Source: Motacilla alba alba
Taxonomy: Eukaryota > Chordata > Aves > Passeriformes > Motacillidae
Direction of reading: 5' to 3'
Assembly: GCF_015832195.1 (NCBI RefSeq)
Contig: NC_052032.1
Location: forward strand, 3,850,618-3,914,617
DNA: 64,000 nucleotides
Part shown: positions 46,781 to 59,408 of the stretch, piece after piece
Numbering within the stretch: position 1 is the stretch's first letter
How the letters are laid out: each line of letters starts with the position of its first letter
Translations under genes and position numbers: made by a program
The notes under the pieces: model-generated
What the model was told of the DNA's origin: nothing
Database searches by the model: none
What the model saw: only the letters and a program-made list of their open reading frames with translations

Positions 46781-48500
46781 GCACAGCCTGTTTTGCTTGG
46801 CTTGCAAAAATCCTCTCTCTGTGCTTCACTTTTTTTAAAAAAAAGTCTTTTATTTATGTTATATTTGTACTCAGCTCTTCACTCAAAGGGTCTGAGAACC
46901 CCTCTCAACTGATACCATGATCATCTTCACAAATTCCTTGGCTGGCACCAGCAGGATGAGGAAACTGAAGCACCATGGAAGAGATGGAAAGCAGAGCCCT
47001 GATCCTGGCCTGGCAGCAGCTGTAGCCCTGCTCTGTCTGAAAACACAGCACAACAGCCCAAATCCAGCAGAATTCCTGAGGGAGCAGAAGAGATCTGTGA
47101 CCACTTGGAGCCTATTTAGGCAGTGATTTCCTTGGTTGTCTTATCCAAACAAACACTTGCACAGCTTCTTCCTCCCAGGCAGGCACACCAGGCTGCTCCC
47201 TGGCACAGACCTGGGTGAAAAGCAAAGGCCTCCTTCATCTCCTTTCCTTTTATTAATCACAAGTGACCTCAGGGCTGAACTGATTGCAAAACCAACCAAA
47301 GCCAGGAGAGGGTGATAGAAATTTTCAGCTCAAATCTCTCTTGTGGCACTCCTAAAAGATTGGAAGCCTGAGCCTGCTCCACTGAACTGGGAGCTGTGAG
47401 TGACCACGAGCAGCCCTGGGGGACAGTCCCAAAGTTTTTGTGTCCCTTGGTGCCACGGAGAGAGGTGGCTCTCCGACAGAGCCACCACAGTCACAACTGT
47501 GATGATAAAACCTGCACCCGGAGGGAGTCTCTCATTCTACAGTGACTTTGTTTTCCCTTCTCCCACCCAGCAAAAACCTTGCAAATGGGGCGTGATAGCC
47601 ATCCTGAGCCCTGGAGGGTGGCTGGCAGTCAGACCTGGGCTGGCACACCACAAGCAAGGTGAGATGTAGCTGGCTTGGTGGAAGGAAGCTGGGCTCGTGC
47701 TTGCTCGGCACAAGTGGCTCCCAGATGTGCTCCAGGTGTGGTGGGAAGGATCAGGCTGTGGAAGTGGACAGGTGGGGTGAACAGAGACTGTTCCTTTGCT
47801 GAGAGGTGTCCACTCCTGCAGAAGAGGATGGAAAGCTGCATGTTTATGCAAGTGCTCCAGGAGAGGGTGGGAGAGCTGCTGACAGGGAACTTTCTGCTTG
47901 TCAGGGATGTGAAAAACTCAATCAATGCAGCAAGAGTCACCCTGGAGCTCAGGCTGGGGCAGTGTGACCCTAGAGAGGAGATGAGAAGCAGTTGTGGTGT
48001 TGCCATCCCTTGCTTTTGCTGCTCCCAAAGCCCAACAGGACAGTCCAGAGCCATCAGGGAGCCCATTCTTCCCTGCTCCCTGAACAAGGGAACAAGGAAC
48101 CCAGCTGAACAAGGCTGGTAGAAAGCAGACCTCCAGGCCATTGCCAGTCTAGGAGCCACGTTGTTCCTCTCCCTGTTCCTGGAGCAACGGGAGGTGAGCA
48201 CTCCCTGTGTCACATCCTTGCAATGACTTTTATGGGGCCACATCCATCCACCTCCTGCTGCTTGGAATTGCTACAGCCATTTCCAGCCCTCTCTGAGCTC
48301 TGATGTTTCCAGATGGGATATTAGGCTCCCTGGGAGTGCAGCTGTAAATACGTGCAGAAATGCCACCCAGGCACTGCAGGGGCAGCGCTGCCACCAGCAC
48401 TGCCTGCTCCTGCTCTGCAGTCACGGGAGGGGCTGGGGCTCCCTGAGGGCTCCAGAGTCAGCAGAGCTTTGCAGCAGCTCCATTAGCAAAGACTGCACTC
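46781..48500. other. Intergenic, no gene recognised
   Basis: No exon or repeat family is recognised. Frames of about 150-200 codons on each strand at 47.6-48.2 kb overlap each other and lack any recognisable domain. Confidence 0.4.
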
Positions 48501-48757
48501 CATAGAATCCCAGAGTGGTTGGGGTTGGAAGGGATTTTAAGGATCTTCTTCCACCCTCTGCCACGGGCAGGGACACCTTCCATTGTTCCAGGTTATTCCA
48601 AGCTCCATCCAGCCTGGCCTTGGGCACTGCCAGGGATCCAGGGGCAGCCCCAGCTGCTCTGGGCACCCTGTGCCAGGGCCTCACCACCCTCATAGGGAAC
48701 AATTTCTTCCCAATGTTGAATCAAAACCTCCTCTCTGTCACTTTGAAGCCATTCCCC
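48501..48757 (-). mobile_element. CR1 LINE 3' fragment
   Basis: Read on the + strand it is the complement of a CR1 3' end: CATAGAATCCCAGAGTGGTT, GGGTTGGAAGGGATTTTAAG, CCATCCAGCCTGGCCTTGGG, GGGCACCCTGTGCCAGGGCC, then a CTCCTCTCTGTCA block. The element's 3' tip is at the left edge. It is closely related to the copy at 63080 through the AGCCTGGCCTTGGGCACTGC to CCTCACCACCCTC stretch, so both belong to one subfamily. Confidence 0.9.
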
Positions 48758-49897
48758 GTTTGAGCTGAGAAAACCAATAAAGCCAAAGCAATCAGGGCAT
48801 GGCTGGAGTGGGATGGAGCCACCCTGTCTCTGCCACTGCTCTCTCAGGTGTCCATGGTCACCTCACCAGATTGGTTTGGAGCTGCATGTCTGAGTCCTTG
48901 CATGTGGGAATGTCTTCTGTAATGTGAACAGCCCCCACACCTGTTTTTAGTGGAACCTTTACCATAATGGGAATATTTAACAGTGTCCTTTTTTCACCAA
49001 TAGAAGTAACACCGTCATGCCCTTCACAAGATTCTTTTTCTGTGTATTTCCCTTCTGAGGAGAAGCGTAGTTGTGCTGCTTCTTCCCCCCAGAATGTGTT
49101 CTGGTGGCACTGTCAGTGCTGGATGTCTGGAGGCAGCTCGCTGAAGGTGAATCAGGGTTTGCACAGCGCAGCAGCTGTGCCCTGAGCTGCTCCTGTGTCC
49201 CTGAGCTGGGGCAGGCTGTGGCTCCCCTTCTGCCCTGCTCCCCTCTGCTGTGACTGCCTGCAGCAAAGGGGGAAATCCCAGGCTCTACTCAGCTGGGTTT
49301 AAAACTGCCCCCGAGTCCAAATTGAATTCTGTGCTGTTGGCATTTGAGGAGCACAGCAGGGAGAGTCAGCAGCAGGTGCCTCAGTCTCTTGCAGAGCATT
49401 CAAAGTATTCAGTTATGTTTTACTTGGGGTGCTGTTCCACAGGGCTCCTCCCTCCCCTTCCTGCATCTCAGCACAAAGTGGGGTGGCTGTGATCTTCTCC
49501 TGACAAGCAAAGGAGGGATTCTCCTGGACTGGGAATGCAGCATCCTCGTAGCAATCACTTTCCAACACAACACTTGTTCCCAAATCACTGCTGTCTCAAG
49601 AAATTTTAAATATCTGCATCCATCCCTCCAGGAGAGGGATCCTGGACAAGGCTCTTGGAAGGTGTGAGCCAGCCTGTGGTTTAGGAAAACCTGTTCTGTC
49701 TACCAGGACCTGCAAGACACCAGGACACTCATTTACAGGATCCTCTTTATTAAGAGTGGATTTTTTTTTTAATAGCAGTGAATAGGGGAAATCAGTAACT
49801 GTATTTCTTTGCAACCTGGGAAACAAATTTATTTTAATGCAAAACTTGCCACACTTCATAATTACTCAGAGGATGGATTTGTCAGTAGAAAGAAGAT
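48758..49897. other. Intergenic, no gene recognised
   Basis: Nothing recognisable is seen apart from a short poly-T near 49760. Confidence 0.4.
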
Positions 49898-50104
49898 CCT
49901 TCCCTTCCCTTCCCTTCCCTTCCCTTCCCTTCCCTTCCCTTCCCTTCCCTTCCCTTCCCTTCCCTTCCCTTCCCTTCCCTTCCCTTCCCTTCCCTTCCCT
50001 TCCCTTCCCTTCCCTTCCCTTCCCTTCCCTTCCCTTCCCTTCCCTTCCCTTCCCTTCCCTTCCCTTCCCTTCCCTTCCCTTCCCTTCCCTTCCCTTCCCT
50101 TCCT
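49898..50104. repeat. (CCTTC)n microsatellite, ~41 units
   Basis: About 207 bp of uninterrupted CCTTC (TTCCC) units, pure pyrimidine on + and (GGGAA)n on the minus strand. The minus strand meets the simple rule for G-quadruplex folding many times over, and the mirror-symmetric purine/pyrimidine tract can form triplex DNA. Frames across it encode FPSLP or GREGK repeats and are artefacts. Confidence 0.97.
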
Positions 50105-50489
50105 TCTTTTCCTTTACTTGTCATGAATTTATTTCTTTTTCTTTAGGTCCCAAACATATTCCCATCCCTCCATGAGCTGCATCTCATTACACATCAAATG
50201 GATGGATGGATAGAACGACTGACAAAAATGTAAAACTAATTTAAAAAGCATAAAAGGAAAAGCCTAACTGGCTGCATCCTGAAGGACAGAGGGATGGATC
50301 AGCTTTTCCTATGTGCCCTGATTCACCTACCCACAACAAACAGACCCAAATGGGGCCTCCTCACGAACCAAACTTCTCGAACAGCCTTTCTTTAAATCAG
50401 CACAGAGCTCCCAGTCCTGTCACTGTGTGCGGCCAGCAGAGCTGTCGGTGACAATATCAGCAGCTCCGGCTTTAGAAAAGCAAAAGTCA
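50105..50489. other. Intergenic, no gene recognised
   Basis: A short GGAT run lies at about 50198-50211. Otherwise nothing is recognised. Confidence 0.4.
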
Positions 50490-50830
50490 CCAGCGAGCCC
50501 CTGAAATCCCCGATCCCTTCAGCAGGGACGGCCCTGGGACCTGCTCCCCTCCCTGGAACAGCTCCCCCGGCAAATGCTTCCAAAAACCGAGAGCAGCGAG
50601 AGCCGGAGCGGGGAGATGCGATAAGCGAGGCTTTGTCCCCTCCTTCTGGGGCTGACGAGCAAAGAGCGGCTGAGGCTCGCTGAGCTGCTCTCCGCAGGCT
50701 CCCTCAGCATCCCGGCAGCCCTGCGGGAGCATTCCCACCCAGCCGAACTGCCCCCTCTTCACCAGCTCCTTCCAGCCGGGCTTTAAAACACACCCGCCCT
50801 TCCAAAAGGCGACTTTGAAAGCTCGGACTC
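50490..50830. promoter_or_regulatory. Weak CpG-rich patch
   Basis: I count about twenty CpGs in 340 bp, well above the surrounding DNA but less dense than at 13.5 kb. A CTTTAAAACACACC word near 50781 is a poor TATA candidate. No exon is recognised next to it. It could be a small promoter, an enhancer or chance. Confidence 0.35.
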
Positions 50831-53800
50831 CCTTGGCTCTGTGGGGCTGAAGTGAGACAATTTCACGCCTTGGAGAAAATGATTTATAATATATTTATGA
50901 CAGAAAAATAAAAGATAAAGACTATTCTCTTGTCTATCTTTTTTAAAATTCCTTTTCCTTTTTTTTCTTTTCTCCTTTTCTTTATTTACCAAAAGTACCT
51001 CCAGGGCTAATGGCATTTTCTTTGGCCGCTGGGAGCAGAGGAAGATAGAAGTCTGAAATATGAAAGCTTTTCTCTTGGTTTTTAACAACTTTGGATCACT
51101 CTAGTTAACTCTCAGCCTCAGTTCAAAGCAGAGCTAGAAACGAAAAGGCTGGTTCTGTTTTTCTCTGAGAAAATCTACATTACTATAAATGATTGCTTAT
51201 CCCAGAAAGAAACAGAAGCTTAAAATTCCTTGTCCCGGTATGAAAAAAAGTCAAAATCACTGAGACTTTTGTGAGCTGTGACAAAAAAAAATAAAAATAA
51301 AAATAAATAGCCTGCAATACTTCATTTTGATGACATCAAAGTGTTTCATGCATGACCTGTTTTTCATTTTTGAAATATATTTTTATTGTAATCAGCTTAA
51401 GTCTCAAAAGAAAATGACTTTGAATAAAAAGTGGAAATAAGTTGTCTTTTTTTTTTTTTCCCCAGCAGAAGAAATTCATCAAACTGGGTCTCTTTCTTCC
51501 AAGAGTTTCAACAGAGATGTATCTGCCTTTTCCAAACTGGAAGAGATATTTTAACAAGATATTCCTACCTGGCTCTTGCTGTTCCAGAAATAGTGAGTTT
51601 CTTGGGATACTGATGCCTGATGATGGCAGTGCAGATGACAGAAATTCTGGGAGAAGTAGGGTTCAAAATGTAAAATGGAAATATTAAAGAGCCAGAGGTG
51701 ACAAGACTTTCAGCCTTTCCCAAACTCTGAGGTCCTGGAGGTCTTAACCAATCCTAAAACGAAGGGATGGGTGTGTTAATGCTGTTGATCAAGCTCTGGG
51801 ATTCCCAGCTTGCCTGTCCGGGTGCAAGCAGGAAATTTCTCATGAATGGCCTTTGACGTGTTATTTTGGTGTTCCCTCTCAGGATATTAAAGTCAAAACC
51901 TAGAAAATTTGGGCAAATTAACAGATTCCTTTTAGCTTCTGAAAAAATCTGTGACTTCTCTTTGGGCTGGCTGGATTTTGGCTTTGCCTTCACAACAATG
52001 TTTGGCTCAGGCTGCAGCTCCTGAGGAGAAGTGCCAGTATGGGAAAGCAGGAAGGAGCAGTTTGCTAAATCCTGGTGCTTCTGGGAGGAACCATCCTGCT
52101 CCAATGCCTTACCCACCTCCCCAACAGCAGGGGGTAATGGGGATGGGAAAGCAAAATATTAATTTAATGTTAGAAGGATCACTGAAATTTTTTTTGCTGC
52201 CCAGCTGATTGTATCTCCACTTTATTTAAAAAATAAAAAGCACAGCTTGGCTAGGAGCCACTCCAAGCTTCAGAGATGACTTGATGCCCTAAACTTTGCT
52301 CTTCTGACCAGAATTTGTTCCACAATCACGAGCTGCTCATTTAATCCCCCTTGGATATAGGTTCTCCAGGAGTGGAGTGAGTATTCAAAACACCCCTGGA
52401 GTTAACCTGTCCATCCAAATGGTGACCAAAGATTTTATCACTCCTGAACCAAGTGGATGTAGAGACTGAACTGATTGGATAATTTCTATATTAACCTCTT
52501 CTTCCAAGTTTCAGGTGTCCCAGGATTTCTGGTGCATCAGCTTTAGATTTCATGAACTTGAGCCTTGGCAAAGTGGACAGATAGGTTGAGAGATTCTTTC
52601 CCCAGAAGGCATTTCATTGAGGTGTTTCATCCTGGCCATGACAGATGTTCTTGTACCCAGCATCTGCAAGAGGAAGATTTATCCAGAGTCAGTACTCTCA
52701 TTTCTAGCTCTGGTTGAATTTGTGGATAATCTAGGTGGGGTTTTTTTAAAGTTGGGATGAAAGAACCCCAAAAGGTTTGACATGGAATTAGCTTCAACTC
52801 AAGAGAAAGGCAGTGCTAGGAATAGGACGGAGGATGGTCTCTGGGGGGGTGAGAAAATAGAAAGGAGAGGAAAAAGGCAGATTCTTATGGGGATGAGGCC
52901 TTGGCCTCAGCTATGGAAACAGGTAATTTCCCAGTACACATAGATAATGGGGATGAGGATTCAGGGAATGTGGCATCGGGATCTGGTGAGATTCAGCCTG
53001 GCAAGCTGACACTACTGAAGAGATCACAAATGCTTTTGCTCCCCTCCTCGCCCTCGCCTTCACCAAAGTTTAAAGTTTACCTGCTAATTCCCTTATCAGA
53101 ACTTTGTGCTGAGAACTCTTATCTGGATTTTACAGACAGCTCCTGGCACCAGACCAAAAACCGAAGGAAAGCATTTCATTCTTCTCCAGTTGTTCAATGA
53201 AAGCAACATTTTAAGCCACCAATATTATTGTCATTATTGGGATGGGACCGTTAATGACGGGAACGTGTGTGTTGGGCTTCCAAATGAGTCTTGCCATCTA
53301 TTCCTGCTCCTGACCTGCTGCAGCTTAGTGGGGCTAAATTGCTTTTTAAAGCTGATCAGAATGGACCTTAATTGAGGCATTAAACCCAGGTTCAGTTGAG
53401 CTTGCTGTCCCCCCAGCCCTACCACTGCTGGTGGCTGCCCTGGGCTCATGGGGCAGGCCAGAGGAGTGTCCCCAAAACACAACCAGAGCTCCAGAGTGTC
53501 TGGGTTTGGAGGAGTTTTTTTCTCTCATTCCCCCAGCTCTCCCTATTTTTCGCTTTTAAATGTAATTAAAAGTCATTCTTTTAACTTTATTTATTTATCA
53601 GCTTGCTGCATTTGAACTTGCAGGCGCCTTCATCTCAGCATTCATTTCCTTGCCCTTTAATGTGAACCTGACTCAATTCCCCATCCCCTTCAAAGCTCTT
53701 TATTAGTTCTGCAGCACTTCCCCCACCCCCAGCTCTTTCTCTAATTCCACCTTCCTCTTCATCTGCCCTGCAGACAAATGGCCCAGGGCTCTGGCCAGGC

Positions 53801-56800
53801 TTGGCTGGAGATGTCACCTGGGCTGTGAAGGTGGTGACATCTCCCCGAGTCCCTCAGGATGCAGCTGAGGGAAAAGGCAGCCCTGAAACCTCTCTGCCCA
53901 GGTCCTGCTGCTGATGAAATCACCCCTGCACCTCATGGTGGAGGAGCCCTCCTTTCCCTGGTTGGAGGTGCTGCCTCCCACAGGTTTTGGGAGCAGCTTT
54001 GGGGGTCCCTCTTCCCCTCCTGTCAGCTGTAGTGTGCCTGACTCCATAACGAGTTAGGCTTGTTGGCCTTTGTTCCCTCTTTGCCAGCACCCCCTCAGTG
54101 CCTGAACCCACCAGGCTTCTGCCACCAAGAGCAGGGGATTCAGGGGAGGTTCAGCAGAGGAGCCAAACACAGGGAATGACTCAAAACAGTGCCCAAGAAG
54201 TCCTTGATCTCCAGCCTCCTTCACATGGAAGTCTGATGTTTATTTTCTCCTCCAGCTGAGGAAACTGAGGCTTGGAGCAAGGAGATGCTCTGCTCTTTGT
54301 ACCTGGGACTCCAACCCAGGCTTCTTTTCTTTTAAATACTTCTAATTCTTCTTTTAAATTCTTTAATAGACTCCCCCAGCAGGAGCTGAGGTCCAGCTGC
54401 AGAGAACCAAGGGCTTATTCCTCCAAGGTTCCAGGCTCTGGCCCTGCTTGCCTCTGCCCAGGCACAGAGTTGAAGCTGCCTGCAGAGAAAATAAACAACC
54501 TGCTCTGGATTTGTCTTGCTGGGAGTTGAGTTGCTTCACTGCCTTGTCACTGAGATGTGGTGATTAAAGAGATCAACTGTGGAGCTTGGGGCACAGTGAG
54601 GGGACTCAGACACTTTGTAAACTGTCACCTCACACTGCCAGGGTGAGTCTGGTGCAGAGGAGAGCTGTGATAAGGCAGCTGTGTGATGGGACATCAGTGC
54701 CTGAGGCACTGTGAAAAAGTCCATGGTCCTCTTAGTACTGATGAAAATGAGTCTTTTACTTTCTTCCATTTTATTTATTTGATTACTTTACTTTATTTTG
54801 GTTTATTTCATTATTTTTTCCTCCCCACCAAGCCTCTTTTCATCCCCTTATCTTCTCGGGTAGTTAGTAGATTAATGCATGTCTCAGGAAGATAAATGCG
54901 CTTTCAGATCTTCAAAAGGCAAGGCAGCCTCTGAAACCAGTGTTTACAACCTCCTTGGCTGGTGCCAAGGCAGGCGGCATGACATGACCTCCAGTTTAGC
55001 TTCCAAGGTCGAACAGAAATGCAGATCCTGGTCCTGTAGAATTTGGGTTTACCTCTAATCCCTGCCAGGGCAAACCCCCTGCCTCTGCCTACTCTGATTG
55101 AGAGTTTGGGGATGGAGGAGGAAAGAGAGAGGGAAGATAGAATTAGGGAGAGGGAGCAAGGCAATAATCCTGCCCAGGATTCAGCACTATGCAGATATTG
55201 AGACTGTTGCTGCCCTAAATCCTGGAGCAGGACGCAGCAACTGGAGATGTCCAGCTCCACAGGGCAGCTCACTGCTCCTCTCCACCAGATCACACCAGTG
55301 CTTGCCTTCCTTGAAGGTGCAGTACAGGTCTGTCTTGGCCATCCCTGAACATCCCACTAGACATTAGGATAGCCACCCACGGGATCCTGACTCCAGCCTG
55401 CCTTTTCCAGCCATGCTTTAACTCTGTGGCTAAGCCGCACACAGAGCCCTGAATTTACATCTGAGTGTTGAGGTGGCTTTGAAATATCCATTTTTCACTC
55501 CAGCTCTACCCTCCACCATCAGGAGGCAGAGTCTGGCAGCCCTGGCTGTGGTTTGACAGCACAGGGAGGGGCAGCAGGGCTGGGCAAGGCAGGTCCTGCA
55601 GGCTCACAGGAGCAGGGCTCATGTGTACAGAGCTTAAGTGGTGGCTCCAAGGTGGGAGAAAATGTGATTGTGTTTGAGCTGTCCTCAGGCATTTCCAGGC
55701 TCATCCCTGTGAATTAGGGGTCCAGTGAAGGCATTAAACCCTAATCAAAAGCAGCTAATCAGGACTCAGTGGGAGATATTCCAATTAATTGCAGCTGGAG
55801 CAGTGGAGCCGAGCTGGGAAGGGGGGTGGCCATAAGGAAAGGACAGCAGGGTCCTGTGCCAGCTTGAATGGTGGGACTGAGGGTTTCAAAAGTATTTAGG
55901 GGATCTCAGAAGACATTTTGCTGTTGGGGGTTCCCCATGATTTCCGAGATGCACTTTGAAGCAGCTGTGGTGGTGTGGATATTCTGCTGCCCCATGGGGT
56001 CTTACAAGGCTTGTCTGCCTGTTGGAGGGGGAGAGCTCTCACTCAGAGTGCTTAGCAGAGATCCATTCCCCCACATCTCTTTACAGCTGAGACTCTCCAA
56101 GTGCTTTACAGATTTCATAGGTAAATATCAGCATCTTGACTTTACAGGAAACTGAGTGACGTGCAAGAAGTGCTCTGACATCCCAGACTTTGCTCAGGCT
56201 TTGCCTGCAGCCCAGTGAAGATTTCACTGCAGTTAGAACAGAGGTTTAGGAGCTGGATGCAAAGCAGCCTCAGCTGTGTCAGGATGCCCTGCAAGGGAGG
56301 ACACTCTCAGCTGACATTTTCCTCTTCTGCTAAGTCACGTTCACAGCTGAGATGAGAAGCAGGCTCTGGGCTCTCTGCTGGGTTACTGAGAGTTAATAAC
56401 TTCCCACAGCCCCAAGGCACTGCTCCTCTGATGGGACCATTAGTGGGAGCAGTGTTTGCATTGCATGTTCTCCTCTGTTCAGCCAGGGTCATGCCTTCCC
56501 ACCATATCTTCCTAGACCTAAAATCCTCCCCCTCACCATCCCTGAAGTCAGCAAACAATTGTGCCCCATGAAAGCAGACAGTGTGTGCTGTGGAGAACTG
56601 GGGCATTGAAGGTGCCAGGACCCTGGGCACCCCTGTGCCACTGGAGAATAACTACTTAGTTCTCCTTTCTATTTGAGGATAAAAACCCTCAAGGACACAA
56701 TGGACTCCTCTCACCCTTAAAGGCATCTGGAGAAGAGCAGAGGTATTCTGCTGCTTTTGGAAATTCCCTTGCTTCCCACTCCTGAGAAACATCTTCCTTC

Positions 56801-57879
56801 ATAAATCTTGTTGAACCCATAAAATGCCTTTCCTGTTCTTCAGCCCCTGCTCAGCTCCTCAAAGTGCCTGTTCCACCATTGCATTCAGGCTGCCCTATAA
56901 AAAGAATAAAGTGCGTTGTGCTGGATCAAGCTCATCTGTAAACCCCTGCCAGCCTGGAGTCAACACCAATTGAATTCCATCATGGCTCTTCTTGGGAGGG
57001 AGGGTTTGCCAGCTGCTTTTAAATTTGCCAGGGATGAGATACAACTTTGAGTAACTAAAGTGAAAGGTGCACAACATTGTTGTAGAACCTTAGCTGAGAA
57101 GTTCAGGTGTGCAGGAGAAGGAGTACTTCTCTGTCCAAAGAACCACAGCTCTGTCACAGCACATGTCACAGTTGAGATGGCCACAACACACAGAGTGTCA
57201 CCATACAATACCAGAAAGCTTCAACCCATACAAGGCAACACCACAGCTCATCAGAAGGCTGCAAGTGTCCACCCTTCTGGATCTTCAGCCCAACCTTTTA
57301 CACCCTTCACGTTCATGCACTGCCCCTGTGTCCCTCTGCTGCCTTTGGTGGCTGCTCAGCACCCCTGGGCACTCCATGGCTCACTGCTGTCAGTGCTGCT
57401 CACCTGCCTCTCACAGCTGCGCCCATTGGGGTGAGGCTGGGCCAGCCCCACTCCAAATCACCACAAACTCCGTGCCTGCACTGCTCAGAAATGCAGATGA
57501 CTGCAAACAGCAAGCCTGAGCTCAGCTTTGCAGGTATGATCCAAGGATTTCAACTCCAAAGGACAAGTCTCCTGGAAAGCCGCCTCCTCAAGCAGCAGAG
57601 TGGCAGCAGAGTCTGATAGAATCCCCAGAATCTGCAATCTGCTCACAGGTGTCTTGTAGGGGGTGTGTGTGTGTCCATGAAGGTTTTTTCTCTGGCTTGA
57701 GCCAAAGATGTCAAGGCCAGCTCGTGATCTAAACAAATTCCTGCATTATTGCACAGCCTCACGTTGGCCTCACTCAGGAAGGTGCTGGATCAGGGATGGG
57801 GGGTGTCTGAGGGTCTCTGGTTCTCACTGTGTGACCAGGGCACTTTGCTGTGGAGTTGCTGTTTGAGAGACCTCTTGAC
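50831..57879. other. Intergenic, no gene recognised
   Basis: I recognise no exon, RNA gene or clear repeat family in this 7 kb. Simple tracts include AAATAAAAATAAAAATAAAT at about 51288-51308 and poly-T at 51447-51459. Some parts, such as 55.7-55.9 kb, may be old repeats that I cannot name. Confidence 0.4.
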
Positions 57880-58317
57880 TGTGATGCCTTTTGGGACTAC
57901 CTAAAAACAGAGTCCAGAGAAAATTAGGCAATAAAAAGCAGGTATATTTATTGAAGAGCCTTCTGGTACATTTCAGGCAGACAAAGCCCCCCAGGGCCTG
58001 CACCCAAAATGGACAATGAGTCACAGGTTTTCATTTTTATAAGTTTGGTCCATTTGCATATTGGGGGTTAATCTGCCAATTACAGCTTAAGGTAATGAAG
58101 TCATTGACCCCAGGTTTGCTTCCAAAACTCACTTTTGTTTAAATTTCTCAGGCCCTGAGGCAGTGAGGTGTCCTTGATTGCCAGGCCTGGAGAGGAATTG
58201 TGTCTGCCCAAAATGGGAAAGCAGCAGCTCCCACTGTGTGTTTGGAGTTACACACTAAAGAATTTCATGATTACAAATTTATGAAAAGTATACAAGCTAA
58301 AATCTTAAGGCATCACA
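57880..58317 (-). mobile_element. Solo LTR (same family as 23867)
   Basis: It starts TGTGATGCCTT and ends AAGGCATCACA, a perfect 11-bp terminal inverted repeat. On the minus strand it holds TATAAAAA (58034-58041) and AATAAA (57947-57952) in LTR order. Its core AGCTGTAATTGG, ATTAACCCCCAATATG, AAATGGACC and CTTATAAAAA parallels the copy at 23867-24301. Length is 438 bp. I could not match target duplications (left TTGAC, right TCCTT). An ERVL-like origin is possible but unproven. Confidence 0.75.
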
Positions 58318-59260
58318 TCCTTGTGATAACACCCGGACAACTTCCAACCAGAAGATTTCTACACACACTGCAGGGATGGCAAATCATCATCTGGCTGCTG
58401 GAAACCAACCTTTGGGGAAGACATGCCCAAGTCAGAAAGAAAAGCTGCATTCCCCTCAAGGTTTTGTTTCCCACCTACCACCCTGTACATGTGCTACTTT
58501 CCTCCTCCTCCTCCCCTCTGTGGCTGTGCTGAGCTATTGATTCCTGCATTGCTCACTCTGGATTTGGGGAAGGGGGAGGGAAGGTCCCCAGGGGAGGTCA
58601 GGATAAATCAGCACTCTGTCTCTGCCTAGGATTCTGCATCCCTTACTCGAGGTCTCCATTGCATCCTTGTTCCTGTCGCAATTTTTCTGCCAAATGCCAT
58701 TTTTACCCTCCCCACACGTCCCAGGGGAGCTCTTATTTATGGCCAGTGCAACAAAACTGAGCGACACCAGCTGTTTGCCAGCCTGCAGGAGCACATCCAT
58801 CACGGGGGGCTTTGGAGAAAGCCTTTTGTTTAATTATGGGATCACTCCTTTTCTCTCTGCAGTCCCTTGCCCCTCCTGGCCTCCCTTGCATCACTCCAGT
58901 GACGAGGCCAGGAGGTATTTCATTCTCTGCTGGCAACTCCAATGATTTCTGGATGTTCTCAGTTCACCTTCCTGCTGGTGCAAACCCTTTTTCATTGCTC
59001 AGAACACTTAACACCTGTGAGGAGAGGGTGAAGGGTCCTTTCCTGCACAGGCAGTTTGGGAACAATAAATATCATCCTACAAATATTTTTGCAGAAGGAC
59101 ATGTAGTGGCCCTGAATTCTGTCTTCTTGTAGGTAGCCAGGGTTTACTTTTGATAAAAAAGAAAACAAAAATCCTAAAGGTTTCACTGAGAGAGCATGAG
59201 AGCAATTTTCATCCAATCCTTCCCTATTTATTCAGTTTCTGATATGGCAGATGCCTTAAA
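58318..59260. other. Intergenic, no gene recognised
   Basis: Nothing recognisable is seen. Confidence 0.4.
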
Positions 59261-59408
59261 TGGTTTGGGGTTTTTTGGTACTTTTTTCTGGTTTTTTTTA
59301 GTTTTTGTTTTGTGTGGGTTTTTTTGTCGTTATTGTTTGTTTCTTGGGGTTTTTTTGTGGGGTTTTTTGTTTGTTGGTTGGTTGTTTTTTTTTGGTTTTT
59401 TTTTTTTT
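59261..59408 (+). repeat. T/G-rich low-complexity tract
   Basis: About 148 bp of T runs separated by G, GG, GGG and GGGG, ending in a 13-T run. It has the same strand polarity as the tracts at 36429, 44941 and 62097. Confidence 0.85.

Noticed and set aside
47629..48243. Minus-strand frame of 204 codons with a plus-strand frame of 148 codons over it
   Set aside because: Mutually overlapping, no recognisable similarity, no CpG island or splice context.
49809..50175. Frames coding FPSLP or GREGK repeats
   Set aside because: They are translations of the (CCTTC)n microsatellite.
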